64,000 bases of DNA from Rhizobium leguminosarum (lineage in GTDB: Bacteria; Pseudomonadota; Alphaproteobacteria; Rhizobiales; Rhizobiaceae): positions 1 to 64,000 of the forward strand of contig NZ_MZMU01000010.1 of assembly GCF_004123835.1 (NCBI RefSeq). The letters run 5' to 3'. Below are positions 54,868-63,468 of this stretch, in pieces (position 1 is the stretch's first letter; each line of letters opens with the position of its first letter). Both the position numbers and the translations under genes were made by a program. Below the pieces are notes generated by a model. That model saw only the letters and a list, made by a program, of their open reading frames with translations. It was not told the origin of the DNA and searched no databases.

Positions 54868-55083
54868 TCAGCCGAAGCAGGGCACTGCCGGCAGATTGGC
54901 GCGGCTTGCGAGCGCTCCGATCATGTTACCCACCGATGTCGAGCGCGGTTCGCGTTTGCGGGCGGCCGTCTCCAGGAGTTGCTTGAAGTCTTCAAGCTTC
55001 ACGCCGTCGGCGCGCAACACCATGGCGATCAGGGGGTCGCGAAGGGCTTCGGATATCGTCAGGTCATCTCTGGTCTTTGTCAT
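54868..55083 (-). CDS. small conserved-looking hypothetical protein
   Basis: The 71-residue product is predicted soluble and helical (SEALRDPLIAMVLRADGVKLEDFKQLLETAARK). No domain is recognised. The start at 55083 follows AGGAGGACAACC. It is divergent from a TetR regulator with two palindromes in the spacer, so the TetR protein probably controls it. Confidence 0.65.
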   Translation of the reverse strand: MTKTRDDLTISEALRDPLIAMVLRADGVKLEDFKQLLETAARKREPRSTSVGNMIGALASRANLPAVPCFG

Positions 55084-55165
55084 GGTTGTCCTCCTTTCGT
55101 GGGCAGTCGCCCGTGTTCCACTTTCCGCCGCCATGCCCTCGGCATTGACTTCCGCGTTTCGTGGT

Positions 55166-55206
55166 GTTACCGGTAAGTAACAATGCATTTGTTACCGATC
55201 GGTCAC
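55166..55206. promoter_or_regulatory. two TetR-type operators
   Basis: GTTACCGGTAAGTAAC (55166-55181) and GTTACCGATCGGTCAC (55191-55206) are imperfect palindromes sharing GTTACCG, 25 bp apart from start to start. They lie 5 bp before the tetR start codon and in the leader of the divergent small gene. They are likely operators for the TetR protein. Confidence 0.55.
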
Positions 55207-55210
55207 ATTG

Positions 55211-55834
55211 ATGTCAAGGACTACGTCCGCAAAAAAATCAGAAACTTCGAATGAAATCTCCGCAGCCGTTCCAGAAGATCGCATCCCGCCGCGGGAGCGT
55301 ATCGTCTCGACCGCCTCGGAGCTTTTCCGCGAGCGCGGCATCCGCGGCATCGGTGTCGATGCCATTGCCGACGCGGCTCTGACCAACAAGATGACGCTCT
55401 ACCGGCATTTCGGCTCGAAGGACGAGCTCGTCTGCGAGACGCTTCGCCGCGCCTCCGAAAAGGCAGGTGCCATCTGGCGCGATCTGGAATCGGCCTATCC
55501 CGGCAATCCGCGCGCCCAGCTGGACGCCTGGGTGGAGATGCGCGCGCAATGTCTGAACGGCGAGCCCGCCGGATGCGATCTCGCCAATGCCGCCATCGAG
55601 CTGAAGGGCGAGGGCCATCCCGCCCACGAAATGATCGAACGGCACAAGGCCGAACAGCGTGATCGCCTGGCCGCGCTCTGTTCGGCGGCCGGCGCGCGCG
55701 AACCCCAGCTTCTTGCCGATACGTTGACGCTGCTGCTCGAAGGCGCGCGCGTCAGCCGCCAGGCCATGGGCGCTGCCGGTTGCTGCGGTCATTTCGCTAA
55801 AGCCTGCCACGCGGCAATCGCTTCGTTCGCCTGA
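55211..55834 (+). CDS. TetR-family transcriptional regulator
   Basis: The 207-residue regulator has an N-terminal TetR helix-turn-helix (RERIVSTASELFRERGIRGIGVDAIADAALTNKMTLYRHFGSKDEL, residues about 28-75) and a helical ligand-binding domain with two CxxA/CC-like cysteine sites. It is divergent from the 71-aa gene. The ATG is preceded by an overlapping operator, not by an obvious ribosome-binding site, so autorepression is likely. Confidence 0.85.
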   Translation: MSRTTSAKKSETSNEISAAVPEDRIPPRERIVSTASELFRERGIRGIGVDAIADAALTNKMTLYRHFGSKDELVCETLRRASEKAGAIWRDLESAYPGNPRAQLDAWVEMRAQCLNGEPAGCDLANAAIELKGEGHPAHEMIERHKAEQRDRLAALCSAAGAREPQLLADTLTLLLEGARVSRQAMGAAGCCGHFAKACHAAIASFA

Positions 55835-55855
55835 CCACCGCAAGTGTGTGGGAGG

Positions 55856-55880
55856 GGAACCTTACCGCTTCCATACCGTT
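55856..55880 (+). promoter_or_regulatory. EcfG-type promoter of the 62-aa gene
   Basis: GGAAC (55856-55860) is followed after exactly 16 bp by CGTT (55877-55880), a full match to the EcfG (sigma of the general stress response) consensus. It lies 36 bp upstream of the start codon of the 62-aa gene. Confidence 0.75.
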
Positions 55881-55916
55881 TTCAAACTAACCCGAGGGCG
55901 ATGTGGAGGCAGGGAG

Positions 55917-56105
55917 ATGAACTACGTCTATCTCAAACGCCTGTATGCCAAGCGCGCCGAGCTCGAAGCCAAGCTGGAGCTCCATGATGCGCGCTATTGT
56001 TTCGGCGAGGAAGAGGTCGATGACGGCACCGACAGCGATCTGCGTCAGCGGCTGAGCGAAATTTCCGAGGAAATTGCTACGCTGGAAAGCAGGCCGGGCC
56101 GATAA
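55917..56105 (+). CDS. 62-aa hypothetical coiled-coil-like protein
   Basis: The 62-residue product is highly charged and helical (LKRLYAKRAELEAKLELHDARY, then DLRQRLSEISEEIATLE), with a strong coiled-coil or helical hairpin character. No family is recognised. GGAGGCAGGGAG precedes the ATG. An EcfG-type promoter directly upstream suggests it is a general-stress protein. Longer in-frame readings begin inside the promoter and are rejected. Confidence 0.65.
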   Translation: MNYVYLKRLYAKRAELEAKLELHDARYCFGEEEVDDGTDSDLRQRLSEISEEIATLESRPGR

Positions 56106-56153
56106 CTATTTAATTTGGGAACAGCATTCAGATTTTAGGCCACCGGCATAAAA

Positions 56154-56645
56154 TCATTCTTTGCTGGCGCTGAGGATTCCCATCGTCCGTTCGTCGAATT
56201 TTCCCTGATAGAAATGCTCGATCACCCGGTGGAAGGGCGAACCGTGATCGCTGATCGCGGCAAACAAGGTCATCGACGAGCGCAGCCTGAGGTCGTCGGG
56301 TGAACCCAGGATTTCGTGCGCCGATCGGCCGTCAACGGACAGGATCGCCTCGACGCAGCGCAGCAGCCGGCTTGAGAGAATGGGATCGGCAAGATAGGCG
56401 GCGGCTTCCTCGGCCGAGCGGATCGCATATTTTTCGGCCATCGCCGACGTACCGAGACCGGCGATCTGCGGGAAGATGAACCATATCCAGTGGGACGTCT
56501 TGCGTCCGGCTTTGAGCTCTAAGAGCGCCCGCTCGTAGACGCCGTTCTGGGCGTCGATGAAGCGGTGAAGCTTGTAGTCGATGTCGCCGGCGATGGTCCT
56601 TTCCCCTTTTCCTGCTGTCGATGCAGCCTGGGCCAAGGTTTCCAC
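56154..56645 (-). CDS. DUF1810 family protein
   Basis: The protein of up to 163 residues has the DUF1810 core: RFIDAQNGVYERALLELKAGRKTSHWIWFIFPQIAGLG, then AYLADPILSSRLLRCVEAIL and FRVIEHFY-like sequence. The function of this family is not well known. The start is uncertain. The first in-frame start codon is a GTG at 56645, inside a dispersed repeat, and the core begins about 25 residues later without a better ATG, GTG or TTG. A purine-rich AGGAAAAGGGGAAAGG tract lies in between. Confidence 0.75.
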   Translation of the reverse strand: METLAQAASTAGKGERTIAGDIDYKLHRFIDAQNGVYERALLELKAGRKTSHWIWFIFPQIAGLGTSAMAEKYAIRSAEEAAAYLADPILSSRLLRCVEAILSVDGRSAHEILGSPDDLRLRSSMTLFAAISDHGSPFHRVIEHFYQGKFDERTMGILSASKE

Positions 56646-56649
56646 GCCC

Positions 56650-56762
56650 GGCGATCTACTGCGCCGCGCGTCTTTCAGACGCGCAAAGGACGCTGTAGCA
56701 CTTTGAATGACTGCATAATTTCATCCTTAAATCGGTTTCCGATTTAAGGAATTATGCAGTGG
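56650..56762 (-). repeat. dispersed rhizobial repeat, copy 2
   Basis: On the minus strand this repeats the order seen at 1150-1260: an inverted repeat (CCTTAAATCGG at 56725-56735 and CCGATTTAAGG at 56739-56749), ATGCAG, TTCAAAGTGCTACAG, and GACGCGCGGCGC. Its outer end reaches into the start region of the DUF1810 gene. Confidence 0.7.
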
Positions 56763-56770
56763 TTTTGCTA

Positions 56771-57085
56771 TCAGCAGACCCTCTCAGCGTAGGGGCTGCT
56801 ATCGCGGCAATGGCCGTAGGCCGGATGCGGCGGCATGTTATCGCCGGCCGGAGCGGCAATGGCCGATGTTGTCATCGGGTCCGTATTGCCGGAAGAATAT
56901 GCGGCAAAACCCGCAAAGCTCAAGAGAACCAGCGCTCCGACTACGACAATGCGCTCGAAGGCCGAAAGTTTCTGGGCGCTGACATGATCTACATAATCGC
57001 GCTCGCCTAAACCGGCGGTTTCATCCTCTTTCGCATGAAGGGTCACCATATCCTGGCGACGGCTTAAGGTTTCACAATCTGTCAT
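56771..57085 (-). CDS. small membrane-anchored hypothetical protein
   Basis: The 104-residue product has a charged N-terminal 40 residues, one clear membrane helix (IVVVGALVLLSFAGFAAYSSG, about residues 46-66) and a short Pro/Ser-rich tail with two cysteines. No family is recognised. GCAGGAGTAATTAAA is a good ribosome-binding site. It is likely a single-span inner-membrane protein with its tail in the periplasm. Confidence 0.65.
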   Translation of the reverse strand: MTDCETLSRRQDMVTLHAKEDETAGLGERDYVDHVSAQKLSAFERIVVVGALVLLSFAGFAAYSSGNTDPMTTSAIAAPAGDNMPPHPAYGHCRDSSPYAERVC

Positions 57086-57324
57086 TTTAATTACTCCTGC
57101 AACACATGCGGAGCCGGTCCCTCAAGAGTAAACTCTCACCCTCGTGCGGAGCCGGCTTCGCATGCGAGCAGCATGTGTGTCTTCGATCGTGGCAATTGAA
57201 GGGGCGATCTTCAAACGCAGTGTTCAAAAAATCGTACCAATAAATGCAAAATATCGTGAAGCTCTGGTTCACCGGAATGATCCGGGGTAGTCCAGAGAGG
57301 AACATCTCTCTTCTGGATAGTCCC
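57086..57324. other. spacer between the small membrane gene and the amidase
   Basis: This divergent spacer of 239 bp contains the direct repeat TGCGGAGCCGG (57108-57118 and 57145-57155) and a short palindrome AGAGTAAACTCT (57126-57137). No gene or clear promoter is seen. Confidence 0.4.
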
Positions 57325-58695
57325 ATGAGCAAATCCTTCGGCGCGATGTCGGTCGCGCAGCTTTCCGTCCTCATTCAAGGTGGCGCGGCCGATCCGGTCG
57401 AAGTGGCCGAGGCGGTCTTCGATTCCATAGCGAATTATGCCGACAAGGCGGTCTTCACCACATTGCTCGAAAGCCGGGCGATGGAGGAGGCGCGCGCCTC
57501 CTCGAGACGTCTGCGGGAAGGGCGCTCGCTTGGATTGCTGGACGGCATTCCGATTGCCTGGAAGGATCTCTTCGACATTGAAGGCTTGCCGACGACGGCG
57601 GGCTCCGTCGTTCTGGCAAAGGACATGCCGGCCAAGTGCGATGCGGCTGTCGTCGCTTTGCTCAGCCAGGCGGGCATGGTCGCCGTCGGGCGCACCAATA
57701 TGAGCGAATTCGCCTTTTCCGGCCTCGGCATCAATCCGCATTACGGCACGCCGATAAATCCGCGGGGCACTGATCTCCCGCGCATTCCGGGCGGCTCGTC
57801 CTCGGGCGCCGGTGTCGTCGTCGCGGCCGGGTTGGTTCCGGTCGCCATGGGCACCGATACCGGCGGCTCGGTGCGTATTCCCGCCGCTTTCAACGGTATC
57901 GTCGGCTATAAAGCAACACGCGGCCGCCACGCGATGGCAGGCGTCTATCCGCTGGCAAAGAGCCTGGATTCGCTGGGGCCGCTCTGCCGCAGCGTCAGGG
58001 ACGCGGTCTGGATCGACGCGGCAATGCGCGGCCTGACGGCGCCTGATGTCGCCACGCGTCCCCTGCAGGGGCTGGAACTCATCGTGCCTGAAAATGTCGT
58101 CTTCGATGGCGCTGAAGCCGGCGTCGTCGCCGCGTTCGAGGCAGCTTTGGGACGTCTTCAAAAGGCCGGCGCCAAGGTTGCCCGCACCGTCATCCCCGCC
58201 TTCGACGAGATATTCGATCTCATGACGAGATATGGTCCGCTGGTAACGGCGGAGGCTTTCGCGCTTCATCAGGAACGCTTGGCCGGACCGGACGCGGACA
58301 GGATGGATCACCGTGTCGTCATGCGCACCCGTCTCGGAAGCAAGACGACGCTGCCCGATTACCTCAGAATCCTCGAGGCGCGCCGCCGCCTGATCGCCGA
58401 TGTCGAACGCCTTGTCGGCGACCGGCTGATCGCCTTTCCCACAGTCGCCCACGTCGCTCCGCCGATCGGGCCGCTGGAGCAGGATGACGAGCTGTTCTTC
58501 GCGACGAATAACAAGACCTTGCGCAACACCGCGCTCGGCAATTTCCTCGACTGGTGCGGCGTTTCCATTCCCTGCGGTACGGGTGTATCAGGCATGCCGG
58601 TCGGCCTGCTGCTTTCGGCTACTGCCCATCGCGATGAGGCGCTGCTGGGGATCGCCCTTCCCGCCGAGGCGGTCATCCGCGACGATTTTGCCTGA
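57325..58695 (+). CDS. amidase-signature family hydrolase
   Basis: The 456-residue enzyme belongs to the amidase signature family. The catalytic set is visible: Lys80 (PIAWKDLFD), the cis-Ser at 158/159 in GGSSSGAGV and the nucleophile Ser182 in GTDTGGSVRIPA. The substrate amide is unknown; GatA is unlikely because gatB and gatC are absent. The start at 57325 is chosen because the core begins there, although its ribosome-binding site is weak (CTGGATAG); the frame stays open 81 bp further upstream. A TIM-barrel gene follows 66 bp later. Confidence 0.82.
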   Translation: MSKSFGAMSVAQLSVLIQGGAADPVEVAEAVFDSIANYADKAVFTTLLESRAMEEARASSRRLREGRSLGLLDGIPIAWKDLFDIEGLPTTAGSVVLAKDMPAKCDAAVVALLSQAGMVAVGRTNMSEFAFSGLGINPHYGTPINPRGTDLPRIPGGSSSGAGVVVAAGLVPVAMGTDTGGSVRIPAAFNGIVGYKATRGRHAMAGVYPLAKSLDSLGPLCRSVRDAVWIDAAMRGLTAPDVATRPLQGLELIVPENVVFDGAEAGVVAAFEAALGRLQKAGAKVARTVIPAFDEIFDLMTRYGPLVTAEAFALHQERLAGPDADRMDHRVVMRTRLGSKTTLPDYLRILEARRRLIADVERLVGDRLIAFPTVAHVAPPIGPLEQDDELFFATNNKTLRNTALGNFLDWCGVSIPCGTGVSGMPVGLLLSATAHRDEALLGIALPAEAVIRDDFA

Positions 58696-58761
58696 ATTGG
58701 CAATTGAACCGCCGGGATTTGGTTGCCATTGATGGCATGAGGAGATCCCGGAGGAAAGCAA

Positions 58762-59622
58762 GTGCAGGTTTTACAAAACGGACGTTTCGCGGTTTCGACA
58801 TGGTCGCTGCATCGGCTGCTCGGCGCCGTTTATGCCTATAGTCCCGATCCCGGCAAAAGTGCTGCGCCGAAAGAACCCTATGGCCCCGGTGCCGCGGCGC
58901 TGATCGACGTGCCGGCGGCGCTCTCGGCACGCGGCGTCAACCGGTTGGAGGTCTGTTCCTTCCATCTGCCGAGCCTCGACGCCGCCTATATAAGCGAATT
59001 GCGTGACGCAATGGCGGCCTCGAATGTGCTGTTCCAGACGCTGCTCGTCGAGGATGGCGATCCGAGCCATCCGGAGACGGCCGAACGCGACGCAAAATGG
59101 ATGGCGGAGTGGATCGACATCGCCGCAGCCCTTGGGGCTGAGAGGATGCGCGTCATTGCCGGCAAGCAGAAGCCGACGGAGGAAAACCTTGCCCGCGCCG
59201 CCCGCCATCTGAATTGGCTGGCCGGAAAGGCCGAAGGCAGCGGCGTGCGTGTCGTCGTCGAGAACTGGTTCGACCTGCTACCATCGCCGGTCGAAATGAA
59301 CTGGCTGCTGGACCGGCTGGACGGCAAGGTCGGTCTCAACGGCGACCTTGGCAACTGGGCGGCGCCGGCGAAATACGAGGGCCTTGCCGATATCATGGGC
59401 CGGGCGGAAATCTGCCATGCCAAAGCCGATTATGGCGTTATCGGCCTCGATGCCGAGGATTACCGCACTTGCCTGGAGATGTGCGAGAGAGCCGGTTACG
59501 ACGGTCCCTTCACGCTGATCTACGACTCGCCCTTCTTCCCTGACGAATGGGACGGCATCCTGCTGCAAAAGGCGTTCATCGAGGATTTTCTGCGCGAGGC
59601 GCCGGCGCGCAGGACGGCTTAA
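58762..59622 (+). CDS. sugar-isomerase/endonuclease IV-like TIM-barrel protein
   Basis: The 286-residue protein has the AP-endonuclease-2 / xylose-isomerase-like TIM barrel pattern: GVNRLEVCSFHLP, GAERMRVIAGKQKP, VVVENWFDLLPS, GLNGDLGNW, EICHAKADYG and FTLIYDSPF, each ending a beta strand with acidic or His metal ligands. It probably isomerises or epimerises a sugar or similar small molecule. The start is a GTG behind GGAGGAAAGCAA. It lies after the amidase on the same strand and may form a pair with it. Confidence 0.75.
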   Translation: MQVLQNGRFAVSTWSLHRLLGAVYAYSPDPGKSAAPKEPYGPGAAALIDVPAALSARGVNRLEVCSFHLPSLDAAYISELRDAMAASNVLFQTLLVEDGDPSHPETAERDAKWMAEWIDIAAALGAERMRVIAGKQKPTEENLARAARHLNWLAGKAEGSGVRVVVENWFDLLPSPVEMNWLLDRLDGKVGLNGDLGNWAAPAKYEGLADIMGRAEICHAKADYGVIGLDAEDYRTCLEMCERAGYDGPFTLIYDSPFFPDEWDGILLQKAFIEDFLREAPARRTA

Positions 59623-59645
59623 ATCAGAAGCACTTCTTGCTCATT

Positions 59646-59700
59646 CCTAGAGCATGATGCCGAAAGTGTGAGCGGTTTTCGGACGACATCCTGTTCTAGC
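59646..59700 (+). repeat. short RIME-like repeat before the choline sulfatase stop
   Basis: AGAGCATGATGCCGAAAGTGTGAGCGGTTTTCGGACGACAT is a relative of the AGTGTGAGCGGTTTT element at 6606-6622. It fills the gap between the convergent TIM-barrel and sulfatase genes and could act as a bidirectional terminator-like hairpin. Confidence 0.5.
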
Positions 59701-61204
59701 GCGGGAACCTTTGGTTTTCCTCCAGCACGTTCAGATCCATGTGGTTGCGCATATAGCGCTCCGAGGCCTTCTGTAAGGGCTGGTAGTCCCATGGATAATA
59801 GGCCCCATTGCGCAGCGCCGCATAGACCACCCAGCGGCGCGCCTGGCTTTCGCGCACGGCTGCATCGAAATCGGAAAGGTTCCAGCGCCGGCCGGCCTGT
59901 TCGACAAGCCTTGCCAAGATCTCGGCATGCGCCGGGTCGGCCGCCAGATTGTCGAACTCCTGCGGATCGGCCTCGAGATTAAACAGCATCGGCGGGTCCT
60001 TCTCGCAGAGCGAGAGTTTGTATCGTCCGTCGCGGATACAGACGAGCGGCGCCTCGGAACCCTCTGCGGCATATTCCATCGGTACTGGGCCGCGGCTGCC
60101 GGTGCCCTCGGCAAGCGCTGCCAGATCCTCGCCCTCGGTCCATGGCTTCAATGAGGCGATATCGATCCCGGCAAGACCGGCGAGCGTTGGTGTCACGTCG
60201 AGTGTGGAGACGGGCTGGTCGATCCGTCTGGGCTTCCAGCCGGGTGCCGCGATCATCAGCGGAACGCGGGCCGATCCTTCGAAGAAGTTCATCTTGAACC
60301 AGAGGCCGCGATCGCCGAGCATGTCGCCATGATCGGAGGCAAAGAGGATGATCGTGTTTTCAGCCATGCGACTCCGTTCGAGGACGCCGATAATGTCGCC
60401 GATCTTCTCGTCGACATAGGAGATATTGGCGAAATAGCCCCGCCTTGCCCGCCTGATCTGCTCATCGCTGATGTCAAAAGCGTCGTGATCGCAGGCTTTC
60501 ATCAGACGCTGCGAGTGCGGGTCCTGTCGCTCGAAGGCAATCGGCGCAACCGCCGGGTCAAGTGCCGGGCAGTCCTCATAGAGGTCCCAGAATTTGCGGC
60601 GCGCGACATAGGGGTCGTGCGGATGGGTGAAGCTGACGGTCAGGCACCAGGGGCGCTCGTCATGACCGCGCGAGAGATCGAACAGTTTGCGGCCGGCGTG
60701 GTAGGCGACCTCGTCGTCATACTCCATTTGGTTGGTGATCTCGGCAATGCCGGCACCGGTGACCGAACCCAGATTGTGATACCACCAGTCTATGCGCTCG
60801 CCGGGCTTGCTATAGTCGGGCGTCCAGCCGAAGTCGGCCGGGTAGATGTCTGTCGTCAGGCGTTCCTCGAAGCCATGCAACTGGTCAGGGCCGACGAAAT
60901 GCATCTTGCCGGAAAGTGCTGTCTGGTATCCGGCAGCGCGCAGATGATGCGCATAGGTCGGAATGTCCGAGGCAAATTCCGCCGCATTGTCATAGACGCG
61001 GGTTCGACTCGGCAATTGTCCGGACATGAAGGAGGCCCGCGCCGGTGCGCAGAGCGGGCTTGCCGTATAGGCGTTGGTGAAGCGCACGGAACGCTCTGCC
61101 AGTGATTTCAGATGCGGCGCATGCAGAAAATCGGCAGGGCCATCGGGAAAGAACGTGCCATTCAACTGATCGACCATCAGGATGAGGATATTCGGACGCA
61201 CCAT
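59696..61204 (-). CDS. betC: choline sulfatase
   Basis: The 502-residue enzyme is a type I sulfatase. The formylglycine-generating motif is SPLCAPARAS with Cys52, metal ligands include Asp12 near the N-terminus (LILMVDQL) and the FASDHGDMLGDRG segment, and GKMHFVGPDQLHGFEERLTTDIYPADFGWTPDY is specific to choline sulfatases. It releases choline from choline-O-sulfate for carbon, sulfur or glycine betaine supply. The betA and betB genes are not adjacent here. It is divergent from a LysR gene. Confidence 0.88.
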   Translation of the reverse strand: MVRPNILILMVDQLNGTFFPDGPADFLHAPHLKSLAERSVRFTNAYTASPLCAPARASFMSGQLPSRTRVYDNAAEFASDIPTYAHHLRAAGYQTALSGKMHFVGPDQLHGFEERLTTDIYPADFGWTPDYSKPGERIDWWYHNLGSVTGAGIAEITNQMEYDDEVAYHAGRKLFDLSRGHDERPWCLTVSFTHPHDPYVARRKFWDLYEDCPALDPAVAPIAFERQDPHSQRLMKACDHDAFDISDEQIRRARRGYFANISYVDEKIGDIIGVLERSRMAENTIILFASDHGDMLGDRGLWFKMNFFEGSARVPLMIAAPGWKPRRIDQPVSTLDVTPTLAGLAGIDIASLKPWTEGEDLAALAEGTGSRGPVPMEYAAEGSEAPLVCIRDGRYKLSLCEKDPPMLFNLEADPQEFDNLAADPAHAEILARLVEQAGRRWNLSDFDAAVRESQARRWVVYAALRNGAYYPWDYQPLQKASERYMRNHMDLNVLEENQRFPR

Positions 61205-61346
61205 GCGAAATTGTCTCCTGTGGTCTCAAAGGCGGGGAAGGTCTTGGTGGAAGGGGACGCCCATTGCTATTTGCAGATCTTATCAAAACCACTATCATCC
61301 TGCTTGTAAAGATGGCTTTTTTTGATGCTTGCTAAAAGGAATTTTT

Positions 61347-62249
61347 ATGCCAGACCGCCGACCTGAGCTGGGATGGATGCGCATCTTTTCGGAGGTTGCA
61401 AGGCTCGGCAGCTTTTCGGCCGCGGCGGCAGTTCTCGGCCTCACGCAGCCCGCCGTCAGCTATCAAATTCGGCGGCTGGAAGAGCAGTTCGGCGTCGCCC
61501 TGCTGCGCCGACAGCACCGCGGCGTCGAGTTGACCGCGGAGGGCGAACGGCTTTTCCAGGTCACGGCCAAGACGGTTGGTGACATCGATGCCCTGGCGCG
61601 CAGTTTCCGCACCGAGGCTCAAAGGCCGGTCGTCAGACTGAGAACCGACTATGCTTTTTCAGCGCTTTGGCTGATCCCGCGCATGCACGGCTTTCGCCTG
61701 CTTCACCCGGAAACGGATATACAGATCGTCGCGACCCAGAGGCTTGAGCCCGGCTTTGGTGACGACGCAGATGTGGTGGTGGTTTTCGGCACAAAGGCGG
61801 AATTCGGCACTATCGGATCGCTTCTGCTGCAGGAAAAGGTCGTGCCCGTCTGCACGCGAGGCTTTCTCGATCGCAACGGTCCGTTCGACGATCCGCAGCA
61901 GCTTGCCAAGGCGACCCTGATCCATCTCGACTCACCGATGCCATCGCCCTGGTTCGACTGGCGAAGTTATCTTGCCGAATTCTCCGTCATTCGCGATCTC
62001 CATGCCGGTCGCGGCGATGTCAGCTTCAACACCTACTCGCTGGTCGTCCAGGCCGCTCTCAGCGAACAGGGCGTGGCGATCGGCTGGATGGGGCTGGTCG
62101 ATGCGCTTCTCTCCACACATATGCTGGTGGAAGCCGGGCCGCCGCTCGAAGCACGGGACCGCGGTTATTGGCTGATACCGCCGCGATCGGCAAATGTTGA
62201 TAGCGAGAGGCTCAGCACCTGGCTGGTGGACGAAGTCGGCGGGACATGA
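61347..62249 (+). CDS. LysR-type regulator, probably of choline sulfate use
   Basis: The 300-residue regulator has an N-terminal winged helix (LGSFSAAAAVLGLTQPAVSYQIRRLEEQFG, residues about 15-50) and an effector domain starting near 90. It lies 142 bp from betC on the other strand, the arrangement seen for choline sulfate utilisation regulators. The start at 61347 follows AAAAGGAATTTTT; a TTG start 18 bp upstream is less likely. Confidence 0.85.
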   Translation: MPDRRPELGWMRIFSEVARLGSFSAAAAVLGLTQPAVSYQIRRLEEQFGVALLRRQHRGVELTAEGERLFQVTAKTVGDIDALARSFRTEAQRPVVRLRTDYAFSALWLIPRMHGFRLLHPETDIQIVATQRLEPGFGDDADVVVVFGTKAEFGTIGSLLLQEKVVPVCTRGFLDRNGPFDDPQQLAKATLIHLDSPMPSPWFDWRSYLAEFSVIRDLHAGRGDVSFNTYSLVVQAALSEQGVAIGWMGLVDALLSTHMLVEAGPPLEARDRGYWLIPPRSANVDSERLSTWLVDEVGGT

Positions 62250-62369
62250 CATTCGGACCTAGGCTGGCGCGTCATTGCATCCGGAATATGTTCGCGCTCA
62301 GGAGAGAAGCCTTGTCATGACCGATGCCGATCGACATTGTGGCATCGATTCATAGGGAAGGGCCGAAGC

Positions 62370-62573
62370 ATGTCGCGAACCGTCGGATACGTCGTTGGAC
62401 TGCTCATGATCCTCCTGGGGCTGATTTGGATCGCCCAGGGAAGCGGTTATTTTCCCTATCCCGCGTCCAGTTTCATGATCAACCAAAGCATCTGGATTCT
62501 CTGGGGGAGCATCATGGCTGCGGCGGGGATTGCCGTGACGGTCATTATTTCACGGCTGCGCCGGAGAGGATGA
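62370..62573 (+). CDS. small two-helix membrane protein
   Basis: The 67-residue product has two hydrophobic segments, VGYVVGLLMILLGLIWIAQG and IWILWGSIMAAAGIAVTVII, and ends in RLRRRG. No named family is assigned. AAGGGCCGAAGC supplies a weak ribosome-binding site. It stands between two unrelated genes on the same strand. Confidence 0.65.
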   Translation: MSRTVGYVVGLLMILLGLIWIAQGSGYFPYPASSFMINQSIWILWGSIMAAAGIAVTVIISRLRRRG

Positions 62574-62673
62574 GCCGGCAATCCGTGCACGGCTTTGAGG
62601 GAATTCGACATTCAAGAGTTCCCCGAGGTGAAATATCTGGCCCTTGGCGGCCTGTCGAATTGAGGAGAATGGT

Positions 62674-63465
62674 ATGAGCGCAGCTGAAATCGACGGCTTT
62701 GCGGACCGGATCAGGCAGCACCGGGGCGGCATGATCTCCGCCTGGATCGGTATTCCCGACGCCACGCTCGCCAATCACCTGGTGCAGGAGGCCTTCGACA
62801 CCATCGTGCTGGATATGCAGCACGGCATGTGGGACATGCCCTCGGCGGCGAATGCCGTCGCCCAGGTGCGGCTTGCCGGCAAGCCGGCGCTGGCGCGCAT
62901 ACCGGTCGGCGATTTCGCCTCCGCCTCGCGCCTGCTCGATGCCGGAGCCTCCGGCATCATCGCGCCGATGATCAATTCGGCCGAAGACGCGCAAGCCTTC
63001 GTCAAGACCACCAAATACCCGCCTCTCGGCGACCGCAGCTGGGGACCGTCGCTGGCGCTCAACCATACAGGCCTGTCGGCCGATGATTATCTGAAGAACG
63101 CCAACGCACTCACCGTCGCCATCGCCATGGTCGAGACCCGCGCAGCACTCGAGGCGATCGACAACATTCTCGGCGTTGCCGGCATCGATGGCATTTTCAT
63201 CGGCCCTTCAGACCTTTCGATTGCACTCTCCAACGGCGATCAGGTGGCGCCGAACGCCGCCGAGATCGACAGCGCCATGCAGCATGCGGTTTCGCGCTGC
63301 CGCGCCCATGGCAAATTCTCCTGCGCCTTCGCCGGCGACGGCGAGCGGGCCGGCGAACTGCTGAAATTCGGCTTCGATCTGGTCATTGCCGGCGCCGAGA
63401 CCGCGCAACTGCGCTCCGGCGCCCGCCGCGCCATCAATGCCGCCCGGAGGATCGCTTCTGCTTGA
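62674..63465 (+). CDS. HpcH/HpaI aldolase family protein
   Basis: The 263-residue enzyme is a class II pyruvate-type aldolase. Signatures are FDTIVLDMQHGMWD with a metal/active-site His, LARIPVGD, ASGIIAPMINSAEDA with the metal-binding region, and GIDGIFIGPSDLSIALS. It should cleave or form 4-hydroxy-2-oxo acids to pyruvate and an aldehyde. The start follows GAGGAGAATGGT. The substrate and pathway are not revealed by neighbours. Confidence 0.85.
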   Translation: MSAAEIDGFADRIRQHRGGMISAWIGIPDATLANHLVQEAFDTIVLDMQHGMWDMPSAANAVAQVRLAGKPALARIPVGDFASASRLLDAGASGIIAPMINSAEDAQAFVKTTKYPPLGDRSWGPSLALNHTGLSADDYLKNANALTVAIAMVETRAALEAIDNILGVAGIDGIFIGPSDLSIALSNGDQVAPNAAEIDSAMQHAVSRCRAHGKFSCAFAGDGERAGELLKFGFDLVIAGAETAQLRSGARRAINAARRIASA

Positions 63466-63468
63466 GCG

